Source: Proteiniphilum sp. UBA4084 (GTDB taxonomy: Bacteria; Bacteroidota; Bacteroidia; Bacteroidales; Dysgonomonadaceae). Taken from it: DNA of 9,354 bases. The stretch is from NCBI GenBank assembly GCA_002383605.1, contig DFYK01000076.1:2396-11749 (forward strand), read 5' to 3'. The position numbers and the translations under genes are program-made. Below the pieces are notes generated by a model. That model did not search any database. It saw only the letters and a list, made by a program, of their open reading frames with translations, and was not told where the DNA came from. Positions 1 through 6,526 of this stretch are shown here, one piece after another (the stretch's first letter is position 1; every line of letters begins with the position of its first letter).

Positions 1-201
1 CAGGCCATCGCCTACCTGCGAAAGGAGGCCATCACCCTTGCCGGCGCACCCCGGGGAATGGTGCTGCTTACCTGGCAAAATGAACCCCTCGGCTTTGTAA
101 AGAATATCGGCAACCGGGCAAATAATCTCTACCCGAACGAATGGCGTATCCGCAGCGGATATCTGCCCGATAAAAGGCCTGAGATCCTTGCTCCCGGATA
201 G
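1..201 (+). CDS. rRNA cytosine-C5 methyltransferase, C-terminal fragment (5' end outside window)
   Basis: The reading frame is open from the first base and ends at TAG 199-201, giving the last 66 residues of a longer protein. The fragment contains LGFVKNIGNRANNLYPNEWR, a pattern I recognise from the C-terminal RNA-binding (PUA-like) part of NOL1/NOP2/Sun (RsmF-type) m5C rRNA methyltransferases of Bacteroidetes. Enzymes of this family methylate a cytosine of rRNA with S-adenosylmethionine. The catalytic domain with its two cysteines lies upstream of the window and cannot be checked, so the exact target nucleotide is unknown. The histidine kinase gene starts 44 bases downstream with no clear promoter between, so the two may be co-transcribed. 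The assignment rests on this one short domain. Confidence 0.75.
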   Translation, partial: QAIAYLRKEAITLAGAPRGMVLLTWQNEPLGFVKNIGNRANNLYPNEWRIRSGYLPDKRPEILAPG

Positions 202-245
202 TCGGTTCACCCCACCGAATAATTCACTTTTTAAATCCTTGTTCC

Positions 246-1385
246 ATGTCCACCGGCTCAACCCGACAAATCCTCACCTACCTGTTCGTGATCTTATCGA
301 TCACCGTAGCCCTCATATCGCTGGTGCTGTCCAACAAGCTGGCGAAGGAGCTGTCGGAAGAAGAACAGCGCCGACTGGAGATCTGGGCGCTGGCAACCGA
401 AAATGTGGCGATGAAGGGAGAACGCGCCGATCTGGATCTGACACTGAAAATCCTGCAAAGCAACACCACCATTCCCGTCATCCTGTACGACGAAAACAGC
501 GGTGAAATACAGTCGCACAACATCGCGCTGCCGCGGGAGAACGTGCAGGACTTCCTGATGGGCAAGATGACAGCATTTGGTGCCCGGCATCAGCCCATCC
601 GGCTGGAAGAGCTGAATCAGTCGTTGTACTTCGACGACTCCTCCCGGTTAAAACAGTTGCGGACATACCCCTACGTGCAACTGTTCGTGATTGCGTTGTT
701 CATGGCCCTGGCATTGTTCGCACTGAACCGCTCACAGCGGGCGGAGCAAAACAAGCTGTGGGTGGGCCTCTCGAAGGAGACTGCCCATCAGCTGGGGACA
801 CCCATCTCTTCGCTCACGGCATGGATAGAATACCTGAAGCTGAAGGAGGTGGACCCGCAGTTGCTGACAGAAATAGAGAAAGATACCTTCCGGTTGCAGA
901 TGATCGCGGAGCGTTTCTCAAAGATCGGTTCGGCGCCCGATAAGCAGCCTGCCGATTTGCGCGAGGTGATCAACCATACGCTGACATACCTGGAGAAGCG
1001 CCTGTCGACAAAGATCTCCTTCTCCCTGCAGCTGCCCGATCACCCGGTGATTGTTTCGCTGAGTAAGCCGCTAATGGGCTGGGTGATCGAAAACCTCGCC
1101 AAAAATGCCGTGGATGCCATGAATGGCGAAGGGGTGGTGACCGTCTCCCTGGTGGAGAAGGGGCGACAGATTCTGCTGGATGTCTCCGACACCGGAAAAG
1201 GAATTCCCAGGTCGAAATTCAAGAGCGTCTTCTCTCCCGGTTATACCACCAAGGAGCGGGGGTGGGGACTGGGTCTGTCGCTGGTGAAGCGCATCGTGGA
1301 AGTCAATCACGGGTGGAAGATAAGCGTACTGACATCGGAACCTGGAAAAGGAACCACCTTCCGGATCGTGTTGAAAAAAAGATAA
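246..1385 (+). CDS. membrane sensor histidine kinase, no adjacent response regulator
   Basis: A 379-residue sensor kinase that should autophosphorylate on His and pass the phosphate to a response regulator. Residues about 9-29 form a first membrane helix and about 144-160 a second; the roughly 110 residues between should be a periplasmic sensor region of no recognised family. The H-box is KETAHQLGTP with His181 as the phospho-acceptor. The HATPase domain has the N-box NLAKNAVDAM (283-292), the G1 box DTGKGI (315-320) and the G2 box GWGLGLSL (339-346), all intact. There is no HAMP or receiver domain. The ATG at 246 is chosen because it directly precedes the first membrane helix. No response regulator is encoded in the window, so its partner and signal are unknown. 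It follows the methyltransferase gene by 44 bases. Confidence 0.93.
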   Translation: MSTGSTRQILTYLFVILSITVALISLVLSNKLAKELSEEEQRRLEIWALATENVAMKGERADLDLTLKILQSNTTIPVILYDENSGEIQSHNIALPRENVQDFLMGKMTAFGARHQPIRLEELNQSLYFDDSSRLKQLRTYPYVQLFVIALFMALALFALNRSQRAEQNKLWVGLSKETAHQLGTPISSLTAWIEYLKLKEVDPQLLTEIEKDTFRLQMIAERFSKIGSAPDKQPADLREVINHTLTYLEKRLSTKISFSLQLPDHPVIVSLSKPLMGWVIENLAKNAVDAMNGEGVVTVSLVEKGRQILLDVSDTGKGIPRSKFKSVFSPGYTTKERGWGLGLSLVKRIVEVNHGWKISVLTSEPGKGTTFRIVLKKR

Positions 1386-1453
1386 AAATCTGAAGCAGAA
1401 GAGCGCAAAATCATCCTAAGCGAATGAAAATTCGAAAAATATGGGGCGATTAA

Positions 1454-1485
1454 TTTGTGAAACTCTATTTCAATTGCTATATTTG
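1454..1485 (+). promoter_or_regulatory. Bacteroidetes-type promoter for the coiled-coil gene and zapA
   Basis: TTTG at 1454-1457 is followed after exactly 20 bases by TATATTTG at 1478-1485, a full match to the Bacteroidetes -33/-7 consensus (TTTG, 19-21 bp, TAnnTTTG). Transcription would start near 1490, giving a leader of about 30 bases before the GTG start at 1524. It separates the division genes from the upstream histidine kinase. This is a motif match, not an experimental promoter. Confidence 0.75.
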
Positions 1486-1523
1486 CGTGATTTTTTGTTT
1501 TCAAACGAGTAAAATCAAGAAGT

Positions 1524-1814
1524 GTGTCCGACAATAACAATAAGCTGCTGGTCGATCTGGAGGTTCGCATCAAACAGGTCATGTTTTTATGCGATTCGTT
1601 GAAAGATGAAAATGATCGCTTAAAAGCGGAGATACGGACACGGCAAAAGCAACTGGATGAAACGGTAAAAGATTTGCAGCAATTGAAAACAAGATACGAT
1701 GGTTTAAAAACCGCCAGAACCATTACTGCGGCCTCGGTCGACGTGGATACGGCGAAGCTCAAACTGTCAAAACTGGTGCGGGAAGTGGATAAATGCATAA
1801 ATTTATTAAAATGA
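1524..1814 (+). CDS. small coiled-coil protein encoded upstream of ZapA (ZapB-like in form)
   Basis: A 96-residue, highly charged and almost entirely helical protein. Residues about 5-65 have heptad-like spacing of Leu, Ile and Val, predicting a coiled coil. The C-terminal part KLSKLVREVDKCINLLK (about 80-96) is a second amphipathic helix that I recognise from the conserved small protein encoded before zapA in Bacteroidales. No signal peptide or membrane segment is present. The start is GTG at 1524; no in-frame ATG would keep the N-terminal helix, and the promoter lies just upstream. The stop is 19 bases before zapA, so the two are almost certainly one transcription unit. By position and shape it could work with ZapA at the FtsZ ring, as ZapB does in enterobacteria, but sequence homology to ZapB is not evident; this role is inferred. 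Confidence 0.85.
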   Translation: MSDNNNKLLVDLEVRIKQVMFLCDSLKDENDRLKAEIRTRQKQLDETVKDLQQLKTRYDGLKTARTITAASVDVDTAKLKLSKLVREVDKCINLLK

Positions 1815-1833
1815 GTTTTAAAAAATTTATGGG

Positions 1834-2136
1834 ATGGGAGACGAAAAATTTTTATTAACATTAGAGGTTGCCGGCAGAAAGTATCCTTTGAAGATCAAAA
1901 AGTCAGAAGAACAAGCCTTTCGCGACGCCGTCAAAAAGATAAATACGAAAATAAACCAATACCGTGTTGCTTACGGGGGCGATAACTCCCAGCTGACAAC
2001 GCAGGATTTTGTGGCAATGACCGCCATACAGGCATTGGCTGAGAATTTTTCTCTCGGTGATAAAAATAATACAAAACCCTTTGAAGATAAGATTGGTTCG
2101 CTGATCGTTGAACTGGATCACTATCTCAAAAAATAA
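1834..2136 (+). CDS. zapA: cell division protein ZapA
   Basis: A 100-residue protein of the ZapA family. ZapA binds FtsZ filaments in the cytoplasm and cross-links them to stabilise the division ring. The N-terminal half (about 6-50) has the beta-beta-alpha head of the family, with VAGRKYPLKI followed by the helix that begins at SEEQAFRDAV and KKINTKINQYR. The signature FVAMTAIQALAENFSL (about 59-74) begins the long C-terminal dimerisation helix. The length is normal for Bacteroidetes ZapA. The ATG at 1834 is preferred over the ATG at 1829, which is out of frame. The gene lies 19 bases after the coiled-coil gene and is read from the same promoter. A hairpin with a T tract follows it. Confidence 0.92.
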   Translation: MGDEKFLLTLEVAGRKYPLKIKKSEEQAFRDAVKKINTKINQYRVAYGGDNSQLTTQDFVAMTAIQALAENFSLGDKNNTKPFEDKIGSLIVELDHYLKK

Positions 2137-2170
2137 TCTGTTCGCTTCAAAAAAGAGGAGAACCGATTGA

Positions 2171-2222
2171 CGCACCTTTCGGCACATAATTATTATGTGG
2201 TTGACTGTGTGCGATTTTTTTT
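2171..2222 (+). terminator. hairpin plus T8 tract after zapA, probable intrinsic terminator
   Basis: CGCAC (2171-2175) pairs with GTGCG (2209-2213), and inside it CACATAAT (2183-2190) is the perfect inverse of ATTATGTG (2192-2199). The apical stem probably opens to a 5-base loop. Eight T residues follow at 2215-2222. A short internal loop separates the two stems. An A6 run at 2149-2154 could pair with the T tract, and CTGTT (2138-2142) with AACAG (2224-2228), extending the fold to about 90 bases. The position right after zapA fits an intrinsic terminator. A small structured RNA is the alternative. Confidence 0.65.
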
Positions 2223-2247
2223 AAACAGGCTATAAGCAAACAAAAAC

Positions 2248-2279
2248 CCTCCCGTCGCGAAGAAAGTATTTACGGCAGG
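2248..2279 (+). other. hairpin in the leader of rny
   Basis: CCTCCCGT (2248-2255) pairs with ACGGCAGG (2272-2279) over eight positions with one C-C mismatch, around a 16-base loop. No T tract follows, so it is not a normal terminator. It ends 30 bases before the rny ATG, and the stretch between is AT-rich and unstructured, as is usual upstream of Bacteroidetes starts. It may be a stabilising or processing element of the rny leader. No consensus promoter for rny was found between the T tract and the ATG, so the real 5' end of the transcript is unknown. Confidence 0.35.
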
Positions 2280-2309
2280 AGCATATAAATCAATTTTAAA
2301 TTAAAGAAT

Positions 2310-3839
2310 ATGGACATAGTAATAGGAATTATCGGTTTGGCTATCGGGGCAGTAGTGGCCTGGTACATGACCGGTAAAGCTGCTAACTCCCGCGCACAGA
2401 GCATCCTGAGCGATGCCGAGAAAGATGCGGCGGTGATCAAGAAGAAGATGTTGCTGGAGGCGAAGGAAGAAACACTTTCCATGCAGAATGAAGCAGAGAA
2501 GCAGGCCAACTCCCGGTTATCGAAAATTCAGATGACCGAGAACAGACTCAAGCAACGGGAGATGACGCTGAATCAGAAGCAGGAAGAACTGAACAAGAAG
2601 ACCCTCGATATCGATGAAGCACGGTTGAATCTCGCCTCCCAGCAGGAATTTATGGATAAGAAAGCTGCCGAGATGGAACGTCTGCACAGGCAGTCGGTGG
2701 AAAAGCTGGAAACCATTTCGGGCCTCTCAGCACAGGAAGCCAAAGAACGTCTGGTGGAGTCGCTCAGGGATGAAGCCAAGACCGATGCCCAGTCGTACGT
2801 GAACGACATCATGGAGGAGGCCAAGATGACGGCCAACAAGGAAGCCAAGAAGATTGTGATCCAGTCCATCCAGCGTGTGGCCACGGAGACCTCCATCGAG
2901 AATTCCATCACGGTATTTCACATCGATTCCGATGAAGTGAAGGGAAGGATCATCGGTCGTGAAGGACGCAACATCAGAGCACTGGAAGCCGCTACCGGCG
3001 TAGAGATTGTGGTGGACGACACACCCGAAGCCATCGTGCTGTCGGGCTTCGATCCGGTACGCCGTGAGATCGCGCGCCTTTCGTTGCACCAGCTGGTGGC
3101 CGACGGGCGCATCCACCCTGCCCGCATCGAGGAGGTGGTGTCGAAGGTGAAGAAGCAGATCGAGGAGGAGATCATCGAGACCGGCAAACGCACCGTGATC
3201 GACCTCGGCATTCATGGCCTGCATCCCGAACTGATCAGGATGGTGGGCAAGATGAAATACCGTTCATCGTATGGACAAAACCTGCTGCAGCACTCACGTG
3301 AAGTGGCCAACCTCTGTTCCATCATGGCCTCGGAGCTGGGACTGAACCCCAAGAAGGCAAAACGGGCCGGCCTGCTGCATGACATTGGCAAGGTGCCCGA
3401 CGATGAGCCCGAACTGCCCCACGCCGTACTGGGCATGAAGCTGGCAGAGAAATACAAGGAGAAACCCGATATCTGCAACGCCATTGGTGCGCACCACGAT
3501 GAAGTGGAGATGACCACCCTGCTGGCGCCCATCGTGCAGGTGTGTGATGCCATCTCCGGCGCACGCCCCGGCGCAAGGCGCGAGATTGTGGAAGCCTACA
3601 TCAAGCGGTTGAACGATCTGGAAAGCCTGGCGCTCTCTTACCCCGGTGTGGTCAAGACCTACGCCATCCAGGCAGGCCGTGAGCTGCGCGTGATTGTGGG
3701 AGCCGACAAGATCGATGATCAGGATACGGAAAGACTATCCGACGAAATCGCACGCAAGATACAGACCGAGATGACCTATCCCGGTCAGGTGAAAATTACC
3801 GTCATCCGCGAAACACGTGCCGTAAGTTACGCCAAGTGA
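2310..3839 (+). CDS. rny: ribonuclease Y
   Basis: A 509-residue endoribonuclease that begins bulk mRNA decay at the inner face of the membrane. Domain order is standard: an N-terminal membrane helix (about 3-20), a long charged coiled coil (about 28-190), a KH RNA-binding domain with the GRIIGREGRN loop (212-221), and an HD hydrolase domain. The HD metal ligands are visible as His328 (LLQHSREV), His357-Asp358 (LLHDIGK), His395-His396 (GAHHDEVE) and Asp413 (QVCDAISG). The C-terminal region ends with GQVKITVIRETRAVSYAK, the usual family end. Length is typical (about 500-520). The ATG at 2310 directly precedes the membrane helix. The TGA stop abuts the stop codon of the convergent GH57 gene with no base between. 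The frame is intact. Confidence 0.97.
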   Translation: MDIVIGIIGLAIGAVVAWYMTGKAANSRAQSILSDAEKDAAVIKKKMLLEAKEETLSMQNEAEKQANSRLSKIQMTENRLKQREMTLNQKQEELNKKTLDIDEARLNLASQQEFMDKKAAEMERLHRQSVEKLETISGLSAQEAKERLVESLRDEAKTDAQSYVNDIMEEAKMTANKEAKKIVIQSIQRVATETSIENSITVFHIDSDEVKGRIIGREGRNIRALEAATGVEIVVDDTPEAIVLSGFDPVRREIARLSLHQLVADGRIHPARIEEVVSKVKKQIEEEIIETGKRTVIDLGIHGLHPELIRMVGKMKYRSSYGQNLLQHSREVANLCSIMASELGLNPKKAKRAGLLHDIGKVPDDEPELPHAVLGMKLAEKYKEKPDICNAIGAHHDEVEMTTLLAPIVQVCDAISGARPGARREIVEAYIKRLNDLESLALSYPGVVKTYAIQAGRELRVIVGADKIDDQDTERLSDEIARKIQTEMTYPGQVKITVIRETRAVSYAK

Positions 3840-5159
3840 CTATTTCTTTACCTTTTCAACCAGCTGCTTCTCGTTGGTACCAATCACCGTCTTCAGCTCC
3901 ATCTGAAGACGTTTGATCTCCTTCTCCTGGTTGTGGATGGTGGTCAGCAATGCATTCAGCTCTTCGTTGTCCACCGTATCGGGATACTGCGCCTCCACCC
4001 GGGCAATGAAATCACTCAACACGTTCATGTAGTTGTTGAATGCATCGTAGGGCGACATGTAGGGGCTGAACGGGCTCTGTCCGCCGCCGAAATGCTTGGT
4101 CGACATGTAGTAAAAGTGATCACTCGTCTGCAGGTAGAGCCAGTCGTGTTTCAGTCGCCTGTCCGTACAGAGCCTCACCCTTTCTCCCACCTTGTAGAGC
4201 GACTTCAGGGCGCTTTGTTGCAGTTTGTTTCCCAGCCAGGCGCTCACGTCCCGTTCTTCGTCGGACCAGGATATGCTGTTGGGCACGCTGATGGCGCCAA
4301 CGGGCTCGTGGTTTTCCATTGCTTCGCCGGGCGTACTGAAGCCGATCTCCTGTTCGAAGGCAAAGCGCGGCAATGCTTTGATAAACTCAAAGATGCCGGT
4401 ATGCGAAGGCTGGATGTTGCCCAGCGTCTCGTAATTCATAAAGAGATTAAAGACCTTCTCCTCGGGCGGCGTAGCCGCGATCCAGGAGATAAACTTCTCC
4501 GCCGTGAGGGGATACTCATTCCAGCTGTAGTTCGAAAAACGATAGGTGATGTCGTCGCTGAAACGGCTGTTTTTGAGCAGCAGCTTCAGCTTGGGCTGCG
4601 AGGCAGCCTGATACACGTAGTTGGGGCTCTTCCATCCCAGAACGTGCTTTGCCCCCTCGGTGATCATCTTTGTGTATCCCATGTCGTACACCAGCTCGGC
4701 GATGTCGTCGTTGTAGATCAGCTCGGTGTTGCGTACCACGGTCGGTTTCTGTCCGAAGAGCACCTCAATCCGTTCTGCATGGTGCTTTACCTGGTTGCGG
4801 AACTCCTCCGGATCGAAGAGGCTCGACAGCGAATGGGCGTATGTCTCGGTCAGAAACTCCACGTGGCCGGTCTTGCTCAGCTCACGAAAGCCATCGATCA
4901 CCTCCGGCGCATAAATCTCCAGTTGTTCCAGCGCCATACCCGATATGGAGAAAGCCACTTTGAATTTTCCCTGATACTGATTCACCAGATCGAGCAGCAT
5001 CCGGTTGGCAGGCATAAACGACCGGGCAGCAATCTGTTGCAGGATGTCTTCGTTGGCATAGTCATCGAAGTAGTAATGATCCCTGCCGATGTTGAAGAAA
5101 CGGTATCTCTTTAACCGGAACGGTTGGTGAATCTGGAAATAAAAGCAAATTGTCTTCAT
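3840..5159 (-). CDS. GH57 alpha-amylase-like protein with Asp-to-Asn at the proton-donor position
   Basis: A 439-residue cytoplasmic GH57 protein, the last gene of the glycogen operon. Family features are HQP (11-13), GHVEFLTETYAHS (98-110), the nucleophile region RNTELIYND with Glu146, and TSDHFYYM (345-352) followed by SPYDAFNNYMNVLSDF, typical of the GH57 alpha-amylase subgroup. The usual catalytic motif MDYETFGEHQ reads MNYETLGNIQ (241-250): the acid/base Asp is Asn242, and Glu and His of GEH are Asn and Ile. Pro before the nucleophile Glu is Thr. The protein may therefore be inactive or altered, as described for GH57 amylase-like homologues. Residues about 398-439 form a C-terminal coiled coil. 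The start at 5159 (MKTICFYFQIHQP) matches the family; an ATG at 5198, directly after the preceding stop, would add 13 residues and remains possible. There is no signal peptide. Confidence 0.9.
   Translation of the reverse strand: MKTICFYFQIHQPFRLKRYRFFNIGRDHYYFDDYANEDILQQIAARSFMPANRMLLDLVNQYQGKFKVAFSISGMALEQLEIYAPEVIDGFRELSKTGHVEFLTETYAHSLSSLFDPEEFRNQVKHHAERIEVLFGQKPTVVRNTELIYNDDIAELVYDMGYTKMITEGAKHVLGWKSPNYVYQAASQPKLKLLLKNSRFSDDITYRFSNYSWNEYPLTAEKFISWIAATPPEEKVFNLFMNYETLGNIQPSHTGIFEFIKALPRFAFEQEIGFSTPGEAMENHEPVGAISVPNSISWSDEERDVSAWLGNKLQQSALKSLYKVGERVRLCTDRRLKHDWLYLQTSDHFYYMSTKHFGGGQSPFSPYMSPYDAFNNYMNVLSDFIARVEAQYPDTVDNEELNALLTTIHNQEKEIKRLQMELKTVIGTNEKQLVEKVKK
3888..3911. other. perfect 9-bp hairpin inside the 3' end of the GH57 gene, about 50 bases past the rny stop
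   Basis: CGTCTTCAG (3888-3896) and CTGAAGACG (3903-3911) form a perfect 9-bp stem with a 6-base loop. In + direction it starts 49 bases after the rny stop and is followed only by TTTG, so it is a weak candidate for stopping or protecting the 3' end of the rny transcript. In the GH57 frame it encodes RLQMELKT of the coiled coil. A chance match of this size somewhere in 9 kb is not rare; the position is what makes it notable. Confidence 0.35.
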
Positions 5160-5198
5160 CTCGTTATCTTGTTTTGTTATTAGTCTTGTATCTTGCAT

Positions 5199-6464
5199 CT
5201 ATCTCCCTCCCACGAGGTTGTCGTATATCTTGCGAACCTTCAGCCCGGCATCTTCCCACTTGATGTTGTCCACCTCAATTTTCCCCTCCTCCTTGAGATG
5301 TTCGGCCATGGCGGGGTAGGTGCAGATGGAATAGATGGCGTCGGCCATCGCGTCCACATCCCAGTAATCGGTTTTGATCACGTTCTGCAGGATCTCGGAG
5401 CAACCCGACTGGTATGAGATGATGCTTGGCACGTTGCATTGCATCGCCTCGAGGGGTGAGATGCCAAAAGGCTCCGACACGGAAGGCATCACGTACACGT
5501 CGCTCGATTTGAGCATCTCATACACCTGCTTGCCGCGCAGGAAGCCGGTGAAGTGGAACTTGTGGGCGATACCCCGCTCGGCCACCAGCCGGATCATCTG
5601 ATCCATCATGTCGCCGCTGCCCGCCATCACGAAGCGGATGTGGTCCGTCTTGCGGATGACCTGCGTGGCCGCATCCACAAAAAACTCGGGCCCCTTCTGC
5701 ATGGTGATCCTTCCCAGGAAGGTGACCACCTTCTCCTGCACGCCCGATATCCTTTCAATGGCTTCAATCTCGGGGCTGAGCGGATCCACGGCATTGTGCA
5801 CCGTTGTCACCTTCCAGTAGGGCTGGTGGTAGTTTTCAATCACGGTGCGGCGGGTGAGGTCGCTCACGCAGATGATGTGGTCGCAGTTGTCCATCCCGTC
5901 CTTCTCAATGTTGTAGACAATGGGGTTTGGCTTGCCCCTGCTGCGGTCGAACTCGGTAGCATGCACATGAATCACCATCGGCTTGCCCGACACGCTCTTC
6001 GCGTGCAGCCCGGCAGGGTAGGTGAGCCAGTCGTGTGCATGGATGACGTCGAACTCGTAGGTGCGGGCAATCACGCCGGCCACAATGGAGTAGTTGTTGG
6101 TCTCCTCCAGGATGTTGCTGGGGTAGCGTCCCGAGAACTCGATGCAGCCCAGGTCGTTCGTGTGCATATAGCTGAAATCGGCATAGATATTGTCCCGCCG
6201 CCAGTAGTACTCGCGGGGGTCCATGAACTTCTCCAGCCTCGAGCGTGCCATCTCCCAGGGGATGTCGCGCCATACGATGGGCGTGGTGTTGGCGCCGACA
6301 ATCCTGGCGAAGCTCTGATCTTCGTCACCCCACGGCTTGGGGATCACGAAGATTGTCTCCATGTCCGGTTGTTGCGCCATTCCTCTGGTCAGTCCATAGC
6401 TTGCCGTTCCGAGTCCTCCAAGAATATGTGGCGGGAATTCCCAGCCAAACATTAATGCCTTCAT
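5199..6464 (-). CDS. GT4 glycosyltransferase, probable glycogen (alpha-glucan) synthase
   Basis: A 421-residue cytoplasmic GT-B transferase. The N-terminal domain starts with MKALMFGWEFPPHILGGLGT, in which GGLG (16-19) is the glycine-rich loop of starch/glycogen-synthase-like enzymes, and has HAHDWLTYPAG (142-152). The C-terminal nucleotide-sugar domain has GRITMQKGP (251-259) and the EX7E motif EPFGISPLE (331-339) with both glutamates. All key positions look intact, so the protein should be an active retaining transferase. In Bacteroidetes such a protein is commonly encoded between a debranching enzyme and a GH57 amylase, which supports a role in building an alpha-1,4-glucan from a nucleotide-sugar. 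The donor (UDP- or ADP-glucose) cannot be read from sequence. It starts 62 bases after the debranching gene, and an ATG of the GH57 gene lies directly after its stop; no promoter is seen between them. Confidence 0.9.
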   Translation of the reverse strand: MKALMFGWEFPPHILGGLGTASYGLTRGMAQQPDMETIFVIPKPWGDEDQSFARIVGANTTPIVWRDIPWEMARSRLEKFMDPREYYWRRDNIYADFSYMHTNDLGCIEFSGRYPSNILEETNNYSIVAGVIARTYEFDVIHAHDWLTYPAGLHAKSVSGKPMVIHVHATEFDRSRGKPNPIVYNIEKDGMDNCDHIICVSDLTRRTVIENYHQPYWKVTTVHNAVDPLSPEIEAIERISGVQEKVVTFLGRITMQKGPEFFVDAATQVIRKTDHIRFVMAGSGDMMDQMIRLVAERGIAHKFHFTGFLRGKQVYEMLKSSDVYVMPSVSEPFGISPLEAMQCNVPSIISYQSGCSEILQNVIKTDYWDVDAMADAIYSICTYPAMAEHLKEEGKIEVDNIKWEDAGLKVRKIYDNLVGGR

Positions 6465-6526
6465 CTGTTCAATATTTGATAATTACCGATGCCTTTCGTG
6501 TGTTTTTATCCTGAATATCTCTCTCG

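Noticed and set aside
1421..1434. Small hairpin CGAAT-GAAA-ATTCG after the histidine kinase gene, considered as a terminator
   Set aside because: The stem is only 5 bp, AT-rich and not followed by a T tract in either direction.
1307..1861. Open frame of 184 codons on the minus strand
   Set aside because: It overlaps antisense the kinase 3' end, the promoter and the coiled-coil gene, and its Ser/Phe-rich translation is typical of the reverse of helical coding sequence.
2137..2309. A complete 6S RNA gene in the zapA-rny spacer
   Set aside because: The T8 tract interrupts the region and I cannot fold a continuous rod with a central bubble over about 180 bases; kept only as an open question.
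3933..5114. Long open frame of 393 codons on the + strand
   Set aside because: It lies entirely antisense to the GH57 gene, which has clear family motifs; the translation shows no domain and is a shadow of GC-rich coding sequence.
5553..6455. Open frame of 300 codons on the + strand
   Set aside because: It is antisense to the GT4 gene, whose motifs GGLG, HAHDW and EX7E are intact; it is a shadow frame.
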